Source: DASYYE01 sp035946955
GTDB taxonomy: Bacteria; Actinomycetota; Actinomycetes; Streptosporangiales; Streptosporangiaceae
Length of the DNA stretch: 37,671 nucleotides
Assembly: GCA_035946955.1 (NCBI GenBank)
Contig: DASYYE010000052.1
Coordinates: forward strand, 1 to 37,671
Direction of reading: 5' to 3'
Below are positions 23,235-30,811 of the stretch, piece by piece. How positions within the stretch are numbered: the first letter of the stretch is position 1; each line of letters starts with the position of its first letter. The translations under genes and the position numbers were made by a program. The notes beneath the pieces are model-generated. The model worked only from the letters and a program-made list of their open reading frames with translations. It made no database searches and had not been told where the DNA came from.

Positions 23235-25541
23235 CTAGGAAAGCGCGGTGAGGCGCAAGTGCAGGCTGATGGCCTGCGGATCGTGTAGAGCGTCGAACAG
23301 GGCGGTGGCGCGCCGCCAGGACAGTGCGGCGTCCGCCGGCCGGCCAGCCTGCAGCATGGCGGTGCCGAGATAGTCAAGCGCCCAGGCCTCGACATGCTGG
23401 TCGTCGGCCTCGTGGGCCAACTCCACGGCCTCCCGGAAGTGGGTCTCGGCCTCGGCGATGCCGCGGGTGGCGGCGATCGCGCGGGCAAGCTGGCACAGGC
23501 TCAGCACCCTGGCCCGCTGGTTGCCGGTCTCGCGGGCGGCGTGCAGGGCGGCTGGGGCGTACTCGAGAACCTCGTCGAACCGGCCCAGCTCACAGTAGGT
23601 CTCGGCCAGGTTGGACAGCGTGACCCCCTCGCCGCGGCGGTCACTGACGGCGCGGTGGAGGGCCAGTGCCTGCCGGTAGTGCTCGATGGCCTGGTCGAAG
23701 TCGCGGGTCTCCAGGTGGATGTTGGCAATGGCGTTCAGGATGACCGCCTCGCCGCGGCGGTCGCCTAGTTCCCGCCACAGGTGCAGCGCCCGCCGGTCGC
23801 AGTCCTCGGCCTCGGCGAACAGCCGCGGGTAGTAGTACGCCAGGCCGAGGCTGGTTAGGATCGCGGCTTCGCCCAGCTTGTCGCGGGCCTGCCGGGCCGA
23901 TTCCAGGCCGATCCGGTGGGTCGTCAGCCAGGCGTTCCAGGGGCGGCGCAGATCGAGGTAACCGGCCAGCGCCCAGGCCAGCCGCCACGTGAGCGCGTGT
24001 TCGGTGGCGGCCGAGGCGAGCCGTGCGACTGCGACCAGGTTGTCGAGCTCCGCGTCGCACCAGGCCACCGCATCCCCGTACGTGCGCATCGGCGGTGGTC
24101 CGGGTTCGGCGGCCACGTCATCCAGCCCAGGCAGGTATCGCTGGGGTGAGATGAGGCGGTTCGCCGTGACGGCTGCCGCGAGGTGCCAGCGGATCAACCG
24201 CCGAGCGGCTGCTTCGATCTGCGCTGCCGGCTCATCCGCGCGGGCCCGCTCGGCGGCGTAGGCCCGCATCAGATCGTGGCAGCGGTAGCGGTCCGGACCG
24301 GACCGCTCGATCAGGTGCGCGTCGGCCAGCAGGTCCACCAGCCGCCGCGCTTTGTGCACGTCCTCGTCGGCGAGCGCCGCGGCGACCGGCACCGTGAAGT
24401 CCGGTCCCGGGTGCAGGCCAAGCAGCCGGAACAGGCGCGCGGCGGCGGGCTCCAGGGCCCGGTAGGACCACGAGAAGACCACGCGCACGCTGGTGCCCTC
24501 GTCGTCCGTTGTGAGCAGGTCCAGCCGCCTGCGCTCGTCGGCGAGGCCGGCGACCTGGCTGTTGAGTGAGGTGGTTTCCGTCCTGGCTCGCTCGGCCGCT
24601 ATCCGTAGCGCGAGCGGCAGGAATCCGCACAGCCGGGCGAGGTCGTCGAGCGCGCCGGGTTCGCGTCGTGCCAGTTCGGCACCGGTGATGGAGGTGAGCA
24701 ACGCGACGGCGCTGGCGGGATCGAGGCTGCCCAGGGTGATTCGCCGCGCACCGTGGCGGGCGGCCAGGCCACTGAGCCGGTGGCGGCTGGTCACCAGCAC
24801 CAGGCAGCCAGCCGCCCCTGGCAGCAGCTCGCGGGACTGCTCCGTCGAGGCGGCATTGTCCAGCACGATCAGCACCCGCTTGCCAGCCAGCGCGCTGCGG
24901 AACATCGCGGCCAGTTCGTCCAGGCCGGTGGGCAGCCGCCGGGTGTCGGCGCCGAGGGCGCGGAGGAAGTAGCTGAGTGCGGCGACCGGAGCGACCGGCG
25001 GCTGGTCCAGGTCGAAGCCGCGTAAGTCGAGGTAGAGATGGCCGTCCGGGAAGCGGTCGGCGACGCGGTGCCCGAAGCGGACTGCCAGCGCCGTCTTCCC
25101 GGCGCCACCCAGCCCGTCGATCACCCAGATTCCACCGTGATGCCTGGCAGACTCGACCAGTCGCTCGAGCTCGCGGTCACGCCCGACGAAGTCCGGCATG
25201 TCGCGGGGCAACTGAGCGGGTGGCGCGGACGGGGAGCGCTCTGTTACGGGGGGCTGAATCGCCGGCGTCGGCTCGGTGGGCGGAGCCCCAGCGCGCCGCT
25301 GCGACGCCCAGCCGATGCGTGCAAGGGCGGTCAGCCGTCGCTGCGACTCCTCGTCCAGTTGCAGCGCCGCCGACAGCCGTCCGACGGTGTCGCGGTGCGG
25401 GACCGCCCGCCCGCGCTCCAGCTCGCCGACCGCACGCACGCTGAGCCCGGCAGCCTCCGCCAGATCCTCCTGGGTCAGGCCCCGGTCAACACGCACCGCC
25501 CGCAGCATTGCCCCGAAGCCGCGGCCGTGTCGTCCGTCCAT
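23235..25541 (-). CDS. XRE-HTH / NB-ARC (STAND) / TPR transcriptional regulator
   Basis: A 768-residue protein from ATG 25541 (GGGGAGGG upstream). Residues ~8-65 form an XRE-type helix-turn-helix (LTQEDLAEAAGLSVRAVGEL, ERGRAVPHRDTV). Residues ~115-400 form the NB-ARC ATPase: FVGRDRELERLV, Walker A GLGGAGKTAL at ~143-152, Walker B RVLIVLDNA at ~222-230, LVTSRHRLSGLA and GFLPLALRIAAER. Residues ~480-768 hold tandem TPRs (AILTSLGLAYYYPRLF, AVILNAIANIHLETRDFDQA, VTLSNLAETYCELGRFDEV). Such proteins are nucleotide-switched activators or repressors in actinomycetes, related to AfsR/SARP regulators but with an XRE reader. It is divergent from the lipase-CHAP gene with an inverted repeat between them, which suggests local control. 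Confidence 0.9.
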   Translation of the reverse strand: MDGRHGRGFGAMLRAVRVDRGLTQEDLAEAAGLSVRAVGELERGRAVPHRDTVGRLSAALQLDEESQRRLTALARIGWASQRRAGAPPTEPTPAIQPPVTERSPSAPPAQLPRDMPDFVGRDRELERLVESARHHGGIWVIDGLGGAGKTALAVRFGHRVADRFPDGHLYLDLRGFDLDQPPVAPVAALSYFLRALGADTRRLPTGLDELAAMFRSALAGKRVLIVLDNAASTEQSRELLPGAAGCLVLVTSRHRLSGLAARHGARRITLGSLDPASAVALLTSITGAELARREPGALDDLARLCGFLPLALRIAAERARTETTSLNSQVAGLADERRRLDLLTTDDEGTSVRVVFSWSYRALEPAAARLFRLLGLHPGPDFTVPVAAALADEDVHKARRLVDLLADAHLIERSGPDRYRCHDLMRAYAAERARADEPAAQIEAAARRLIRWHLAAAVTANRLISPQRYLPGLDDVAAEPGPPPMRTYGDAVAWCDAELDNLVAVARLASAATEHALTWRLAWALAGYLDLRRPWNAWLTTHRIGLESARQARDKLGEAAILTSLGLAYYYPRLFAEAEDCDRRALHLWRELGDRRGEAVILNAIANIHLETRDFDQAIEHYRQALALHRAVSDRRGEGVTLSNLAETYCELGRFDEVLEYAPAALHAARETGNQRARVLSLCQLARAIAATRGIAEAETHFREAVELAHEADDQHVEAWALDYLGTAMLQAGRPADAALSWRRATALFDALHDPQAISLHLRLTALS

Positions 25542-25599
25542 TCCGGCCCTCCCCGCCGCAGATCCACCTCCGTGCGCGGATTCTGCTGATCGTACTGCC

Positions 25600-25615
25600 G
25601 GTCAGACTGCTGACC
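25600..25615. promoter_or_regulatory. Inverted repeat between the STAND regulator and the secreted hydrolase gene
   Basis: GGTCAG (25600-25605), ACTG, CTGACC (25610-25615): a perfect 6-bp inverted repeat in the 168-bp divergent intergenic region, 59 nt upstream of the regulator start and 95 nt upstream of the hydrolase start. It is a candidate operator for the regulator. Confidence 0.4.
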
Positions 25616-25709
25616 AAGACTCCTGGTTTCCGGCGGCCGGATCCGGTTCGATGGCAGCGCTGCCGAGAAGCACCCGTTCCGAGCACTCGCTTCAACGTGG
25701 GGAGAAGCC

Positions 25710-28700
25710 ATGTGCCTGCCCGTCAGATCAGCCCAACATCTGTTCCGGATCACCGCGTGGCTCATCGCGCTGGTCCTGCTCGCCTGGAGCCTGACCGCGA
25801 CCGCCGCGACCGCGACCGCGGGCACCGCCGCAACGGCCCGGGCGTCCGGGGTGGGCGCCACCGCGGCGCGGGCGGACCCGGCGGCGACGGGCTCATCCGA
25901 GCCATTGCTGCTTATTCACGGCTACACCGACAACTGCATCGCGGCATTCTCTCCCGAGAACATCACCTCGAATACGCAGAGCCCGCCGGCGGGCCCGAAA
26001 GGGCTGGCGGGCGCGGACACCGCGTTGACCAACGCGGGGTTCACCAATCTTGTCGCGGTCGGTTACTACACGAACGAGACCAATCAGGGCAGCAACAGCG
26101 AGGGCGCGAATGGCTGCCAGGCGGCGGTGACCGATGCCCCGGATGTCGGCAGCACGCCGAGCGGCGCTGACTCCTCGTCGGACAAGTGCCTGTCGATTCC
26201 GCACACGCACGTCAACGGTTCCACCACGGTGGACGACACCGGCACGAAAGACGATCCGATCCGGCATATAGCGTGCCGGCTGGCCTGGTACATCTACGAC
26301 ACCTATACCAAGAACGGCCAGAGCGTGCGTATCCTGGCGCATTCGATGGGCGGCCTGGTGGTGCGCGACGCGATCGCCGAGTCCGGCCGTGTGGCACCGT
26401 TCCCCCCGGCACTGCTCAAGGTGGACCGCGTGGTCACGGTCGCGACACCGCACGGCGGGCTGGACGGCGACTACCTGGCCAACGCAAAGACCTTCAACGG
26501 CGGCAGCGAGGTCAACGACATGGCGGTCGGCAGCGCGTTCATGAACCTGATGAACGCCAACCAGGATCCGCAGGGCGCGGGCGGCACCTTCTGGGGGCTG
26601 ATCGGCGGTTCGCAGAGCTGCAACCCCTCGATCTCCAATTCCGCGTTCTACTCGATGCCCTACCTGGTGCAGCAGACCCATCCGAGCTGCACCGAGACGG
26701 ACACGGCGGGCAACGGGTACACCAGCGGGGACGGCATCATCCAGTCCAGTAGCCAGCTCGGCATGAAGGCCGACGTCAAAGTCCTTTATGGCATGGTCGA
26801 CTACGACGACTCGAAGGGCCTGCTCACGACCTACACGGCCGACGCCGCGACCCAGTACGGGCACGAGTGGGGCTCGGGCGCGACCTGGTGGCTGGGCATT
26901 CAGATCTATATCCAGGGCCCGTTCTACCTCAACGACAACGGCACCGGGCTGACGAAAGCGTGGGTGTGCTCGACCGCGTGCACGAGCACGCCGTCGAGTA
27001 ACCCGCTGGGTGACATGCATCTGGGCAACGGCACGGCGATCGCGGTCAGCCCAGCGCTTGGTGAGATGGCGCAGCTCCTTTCGACGCCCAGTTTCACGGT
27101 CGGGCATGCCAAGCTGGCCGGAAACGACTACCCGTTTGACGGGCTCGGGCAGTTCGAGCACCAGGGCCTGACTGACCCATGGCACGAGTATGACGGGCAG
27201 TGCGACTCGTTCGCCGCGTGGAAGGTGTACGAGAACTTCGGCGGGACCGCCCGGGCGAACTCGGCGACCATTCCCAACGCGGGTTTCTCGCCCGCTGACA
27301 AGAACGTCAGCCCCGTGGTCGGGTATGCGGGCGCGGGCGCGCCGGCGAGCAACTGGGGCGACGCGAAGGACTGGGGCGCCAAGGCCAGCTCGCTCGGCTA
27401 TGCGGTGGACGACCATCCAACGCCCGGATCGATCGCGTGGTGGAGCAACAACGGCACCGGGATGAGCTTGGGCCACGTGGGCTATGTCACCGACGTCTAC
27501 CCGGACGGCTCGGTGACCATCGAAAGCTACAACCTGCGCGCCAACGGCGAGTACTCCGTGATCCACATGAACCACAACGGCGCCAACGACACAAGCTTCA
27601 ACCTGCCGGCCTGGCATGTCGTCTGGCCAACTGGCTTCATCCACCTTGGCGACTCGGCCGCGAACATCGTCCAGCCGCCGCTCGCGACCCCATCCCCGAC
27701 GTTCCGCTATCCGCACAACACGTTCGGGCCTGGCTCGGGTGGAAGTTTCACGCTCGCCGGGTCCGCGTATCCGGGCACCGTGCACGGCTGGTACACCGAC
27801 ACGGCACACGGCGACATCGGCGACGAGCAGTGGACCAACACCCACCCCGGCACCGCGGACTCCACGGCCACCTGGTCCCCGCCGCTGTCGGCGAACTCCT
27901 GCTATGAGATCGACGCGTTCGTCCCGGACAACTGGTCGAACAACGCCGCCGCGCTCTACAAGGTCACCGACCTGTACTTCGGGGTGAGCCTGGTGCCGGT
28001 GGACGAGAACAAGACGACCAACGACTGGGTGGGCCTCGGCGTCTTCAAGGCCCGCGGCGATGGGACCATCCCGGTCACTCTCGTTGATCAAGGAGCGGGC
28101 GGTGGCCAGGTCGCGGCCGACGGCATGCGGTTCGTCCTGCAGGCCAACTGCAACGGGGTCGTGCGCGCCTCGGCGACCGCGGCCTACGGCCAGGGCATGG
28201 CGCTGTCCGGCAGCCCGTATCCCGGCACGGTCGACGGCTGGTACGCCGACGGCGGCCACGGGCAGCTCGGCAACGAGTACTACACCTACACCAACGGGAT
28301 GACCTCGAGCAGCTCCGCCACCTGGAGCGCCTGGGTGGTGCCCAGCGCCTGCTACGAGATCCTGGCCTACGTCCCGGACCAGCATTCCAACGACTACCAG
28401 GCCATCTACACGGTGACGTCGGCGACCGGCGCCACGCCTACCGTGACCGTCGACGAGAACGCCTACACCAACAACTTCGCCGGCCTGGGTGTCTACCGCG
28501 CCACCAACGGCGGCTACCTCGCCGTCACGCTGACCGACCAGAGCCCGAAGAGCGGTGACGCCTACGTCGCCGCGGACACGATTTCGTTTGTCAAGATCGC
28601 ATGCCCGTCCGTCGTGGAGGGCGCGACCTATCCTGCGCTGACCGAAGGACCCGGCTCACCGCTGGCCCAGTTCTCTCTCGGCAGCGACTGGTACAACCGC

Positions 28701-29063
28701 TTCGGCCACGGCGACCTCGGCTACGAGAAATGGACCAACACCCACGGCAGCACGCCGGTGTCGACTGCCACCTGGACGTTCACCGGCCTGCCCGGCAACG
28801 GCACTACCTACTACGTGTGCGCCTACATCCCCGACAACTACGCCAACAACACGGCCGCCCACTATCAGGGATTCCAAGGAAACAACACCTCCCCGACCTT
28901 CATCTCCTCCATCAACCAGGCCAACACCACCGGCTGGACCTACCTCGGCCTGCTGTACACCGACTCGACTGGCAAGCTCATCGTCACCCTCGACGACACC
29001 GGCCCCACAGGCACCTACACCGCCGCCGACGCCATCCGCCTGACGACGATGTACCCCTGCTGA
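25710..29063 (+). CDS. Secreted multidomain hydrolase: lipase-type alpha/beta hydrolase + CHAP + three golvesin-like modules
   Basis: A 1117-residue protein; ATG 25710 follows GGGGAGAAGCC. The signal peptide has its core at ~14-32 (AWLIALVLLAWSLTATAAT). Residues ~65-330 are a lipase-type hydrolase: LLLIHGYTDNC as oxyanion region, nucleophile Ser212 in ILAHSMGGLVVRD, VTVATPHGGLDGDYL and a later H-rich section. Residues ~480-640 form a CHAP amidase/peptidase domain with Cys498 in GQCDSFAAWKVYENFG and His589 in LGHVGYVTDVYPDG. Three repeats of ~150 residues follow (~663-810, ~817-960, ~967-1117), each with W-Y-x(n)-HG-x-x-G-x-E and CYEI/YVCAY-(I/V)PD, resembling golvesin C-terminal-like beta domains. 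CHAP enzymes cut peptidoglycan peptides, so the protein may act on cell envelopes outside the cell. A hairpin at 29140 follows. Confidence 0.8.
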   Translation: MCLPVRSAQHLFRITAWLIALVLLAWSLTATAATATAGTAATARASGVGATAARADPAATGSSEPLLLIHGYTDNCIAAFSPENITSNTQSPPAGPKGLAGADTALTNAGFTNLVAVGYYTNETNQGSNSEGANGCQAAVTDAPDVGSTPSGADSSSDKCLSIPHTHVNGSTTVDDTGTKDDPIRHIACRLAWYIYDTYTKNGQSVRILAHSMGGLVVRDAIAESGRVAPFPPALLKVDRVVTVATPHGGLDGDYLANAKTFNGGSEVNDMAVGSAFMNLMNANQDPQGAGGTFWGLIGGSQSCNPSISNSAFYSMPYLVQQTHPSCTETDTAGNGYTSGDGIIQSSSQLGMKADVKVLYGMVDYDDSKGLLTTYTADAATQYGHEWGSGATWWLGIQIYIQGPFYLNDNGTGLTKAWVCSTACTSTPSSNPLGDMHLGNGTAIAVSPALGEMAQLLSTPSFTVGHAKLAGNDYPFDGLGQFEHQGLTDPWHEYDGQCDSFAAWKVYENFGGTARANSATIPNAGFSPADKNVSPVVGYAGAGAPASNWGDAKDWGAKASSLGYAVDDHPTPGSIAWWSNNGTGMSLGHVGYVTDVYPDGSVTIESYNLRANGEYSVIHMNHNGANDTSFNLPAWHVVWPTGFIHLGDSAANIVQPPLATPSPTFRYPHNTFGPGSGGSFTLAGSAYPGTVHGWYTDTAHGDIGDEQWTNTHPGTADSTATWSPPLSANSCYEIDAFVPDNWSNNAAALYKVTDLYFGVSLVPVDENKTTNDWVGLGVFKARGDGTIPVTLVDQGAGGGQVAADGMRFVLQANCNGVVRASATAAYGQGMALSGSPYPGTVDGWYADGGHGQLGNEYYTYTNGMTSSSSATWSAWVVPSACYEILAYVPDQHSNDYQAIYTVTSATGATPTVTVDENAYTNNFAGLGVYRATNGGYLAVTLTDQSPKSGDAYVAADTISFVKIACPSVVEGATYPALTEGPGSPLAQFSLGSDWYNRFGHGDLGYEKWTNTHGSTPVSTATWTFTGLPGNGTTYYVCAYIPDNYANNTAAHYQGFQGNNTSPTFISSINQANTTGWTYLGLLYTDSTGKLIVTLDDTGPTGTYTAADAIRLTTMYPC

Positions 29064-29139
29064 CGCCACCCGGGCCGGTCACCAGGGCGGGAACTCGTCG
29101 GGGTCTGTCGTCGCGCCGGGAGCGGGGCGGCGGCAAGGT

Positions 29140-29165
29140 GCGCCCCGGTGGGCGCGGTTGTTATT
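29140..29165 (+). terminator. Candidate terminator of the secreted hydrolase gene
   Basis: GCGCCC, loop CGGT, GGGCGC (29140-29155), followed by GGTTGTTATT. It lies 77 nt after the hydrolase stop and abuts the stop of the convergent SDR gene. Confidence 0.5.
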
Positions 29166-30072
29166 GGGGGGCGGTGACTTCTGACGTCGGCTGTGCCGCC
29201 CGTGATGCCGGGGCTGGCTGGTGGGTGAGCCTGCGGCGCAGCGCGTCTTGTGCCGCGGGTGGCAGTACCGCTGCTACCAGTGCCATTCTCCGGGCGTTCT
29301 TGCCGGAAAGGTAGCTGTCCCGGGGCCGTGGGGTGGTCAGTGCGTGCGCCACGGTCTTGGCCACTTCCTCGGGTGGGCTGCCGTTGTGGTGCAGGGCGGA
29401 GAAGAAACCCACCAGGTGGAGGAAGGCATCCCGGTAGAGGGCCTGGCCATCGGGGCTGGCCTGGCTGAGTACGTGCCGGGCGTCGGCGTCCAGCTTGCCC
29501 ACTGCTTCGCTGCGGATGCTCCCCGGCTCGATCAGCACGACGCGGACGCCGAAGGGCGTGAGTTCTTGGCGCAGCGCGGTGCTCAAGGTGACCAGGGCGC
29601 TTTTGGAGGCCGCGAGCGGGCCGATGAATGGCGGGGTGAACCGGGTGCCGATGGACCCGATCATCACGATGCGGCCGCAGGCTCGGCGCAGCATGGGCAA
29701 GACCGCCTGGGTGACCGCGAGCTGGCCGGCGACGTTGACGTCCAGCTGCCGGCGGAACTGCTCGATTTCTATGAGCTCGAGCGGGCCGAAGACGCCGATA
29801 CCGGCGTTGTTCACCAGGCCCGCCAGGCCAGTGTCGCCGGTGTGCCCGGCGATGGCCTGAGCCGCAGCGGTGATCTGGGCAGGGTCGGTGACATCGAGCA
29901 ACAGCGGTGTGAGCTCCCCGGCCGCGGCGTCGGCGAGCGCGGCCCCGTCAGCGGGCTTGCGGACACCCGCGTAGACGTGGCAGTCGCGGGCAGCCAGGTG
30001 CAGGGCACTGGCCCGGCCGATTCCGGATGATGCCCCGGTGATCAGCACGTGGGGGCGCGCGCAGGCGTTCAT
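29161..30072 (-). CDS. Short-chain dehydrogenase/reductase-like protein lacking the catalytic tyrosine
   Basis: A 303-residue protein. The Rossmann nucleotide-binding motif is TGASSGIG at 12-19, followed by LLDVTDPAQ, LVNNAGIGVFGPLE at ~86-99 and VNVAGQLAVTQAVLP. The active-site segment reads IGPLAASKSALVTLS: Lys157 is present but the position of the catalytic Tyr (residue 153, YxxxK motif) is Leu. The catalytic-Ser region GRIVMIGSIG is kept and the substrate loop IEPGSIRSE is normal. The protein is therefore either a non-canonical or inactive SDR with a binding role, or an enzyme with altered chemistry. It is translated with the upstream TetR gene (4-bp overlap) and controlled by the palindrome at 30690-30732. 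The C-terminal tail (~30 residues) is Ala/Pro-rich. Confidence 0.85.
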   Translation of the reverse strand: MNACARPHVLITGASSGIGRASALHLAARDCHVYAGVRKPADGAALADAAAGELTPLLLDVTDPAQITAAAQAIAGHTGDTGLAGLVNNAGIGVFGPLELIEIEQFRRQLDVNVAGQLAVTQAVLPMLRRACGRIVMIGSIGTRFTPPFIGPLAASKSALVTLSTALRQELTPFGVRVVLIEPGSIRSEAVGKLDADARHVLSQASPDGQALYRDAFLHLVGFFSALHHNGSPPEEVAKTVAHALTTPRPRDSYLSGKNARRMALVAAVLPPAAQDALRRRLTHQPAPASRAAQPTSEVTAPQ

Positions 30073-30674
30073 GATTCCTCCTTTGGTGAGATGGCCTGGC
30101 CGGTGAGGTAGTACTGCAGGACCGGGGCGACGGCGCAGACGAGTTCGTCGGTGCTGGCCGCGGTCAGGGGTGGCAACTGGACCGCATACCGGGCGACCGC
30201 CACGCCCACCAACTGGCTGGCGGCGAGCGCCGCGCCCAGCCCGGGCCGGTCTGAGGGGAATGAGACCGCGATGTCGGCCAGCAGCCCTTCGGCGAGGAAC
30301 TGCCGCAGCAGCCTGGCCGCGTGCTCGCTGGTCACCGCCGAGCGGACCAGGCCCAGCAGCGGCCCCGGCTGCGACACGTCACCGAGCAGTGACAGGAAGT
30401 ACCGCAGCAGCCGCTCACCGGCAGCCTCGACGGGTTCGCCGGCCACCACGGCCAGCGCCTGGCCGGGGTCGATCAGCGCGGACGCCGCCGCGGTGAACAG
30501 CTCCTCCTTGCTGCCAAAGAACCGGCGCACCAGAGCCGGGTCGACACCGGCGTCGGCCGCGACCTGCCGCAGGCTCGTCGCGTCATAGCCGGCCGCGGTG
30601 AAACGCGCCGCGGCGGCCGCGGTGATCACGGCCCGGGTGCTCGACGGCCCGGGGCGCCTGCCCATCTGCGACAT
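30069..30674 (-). CDS. TetR-family transcriptional regulator
   Basis: A 201-residue protein. The N-terminal TetR helix-turn-helix is ITAAAAARFTAAGYDATSL, RQVAADAGVDPALVRRFFGS, KEELFTAA at ~17-65, followed by an all-helical ligand domain with the segment LLGLVRSAVTSEHAARLLRQ. ATG 30674 gives MSQMGRRPG; ATG 30665 is also possible. The start region contains the 12-bp direct repeat GCGCCTGCCCAT (+ strand 30654-30665 and 30677-30688), so a local duplication has created two similar start contexts. The SDR gene overlaps its stop by 4 bp. A near-perfect 43-bp palindrome begins 15 bp upstream of ATG 30674 and is the likely autoregulatory operator. Confidence 0.9.
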   Translation of the reverse strand: MSQMGRRPGPSSTRAVITAAAAARFTAAGYDATSLRQVAADAGVDPALVRRFFGSKEELFTAAASALIDPGQALAVVAGEPVEAAGERLLRYFLSLLGDVSQPGPLLGLVRSAVTSEHAARLLRQFLAEGLLADIAVSFPSDRPGLGAALAASQLVGVAVARYAVQLPPLTAASTDELVCAVAPVLQYYLTGQAISPKEES

Positions 30675-30689
30675 CAGCGCCTGCCCATT

Positions 30690-30732
30690 AAGTCCCCATC
30701 TGAAGACTTACTAAGTCTTCAACTGGGGACTT
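30690..30732. promoter_or_regulatory. 43-bp palindrome, probable TetR operator
   Basis: Two 21-bp arms (30690-30710 and 30712-30732) flank a single C at 30711 and match at 19 of 21 positions. Each arm holds AAGTCCCCA at its outer end and GAAGACTTA at its inner end, so there are nested symmetric elements: outer AAGTCCCCA...TGGGGACTT and inner GAAGACTTA-C-TAAGTCTTC. The sequence is much richer in A/T than its surroundings, and it lies just upstream of the TetR start. It may also act as a hairpin behind the ABC transporter gene transcribed from the other side. Confidence 0.8.
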
Positions 30733-30811
30733 TTCTTGTCAAGCCGCCGCCCTGAGGCTGGGCAGGGTCAGCCTCAGGTTCCCGCGGACGGCATAGACAT
30801 GTGGAGAGGGA

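Noticed and set aside
25893..28385. 830-codon open frame on the minus strand
   Set aside because: It is antisense to the secreted hydrolase gene, is dominated by Arg/Val/Gly/His codons and has no recognisable domain; long shadows are expected in DNA of this GC content.
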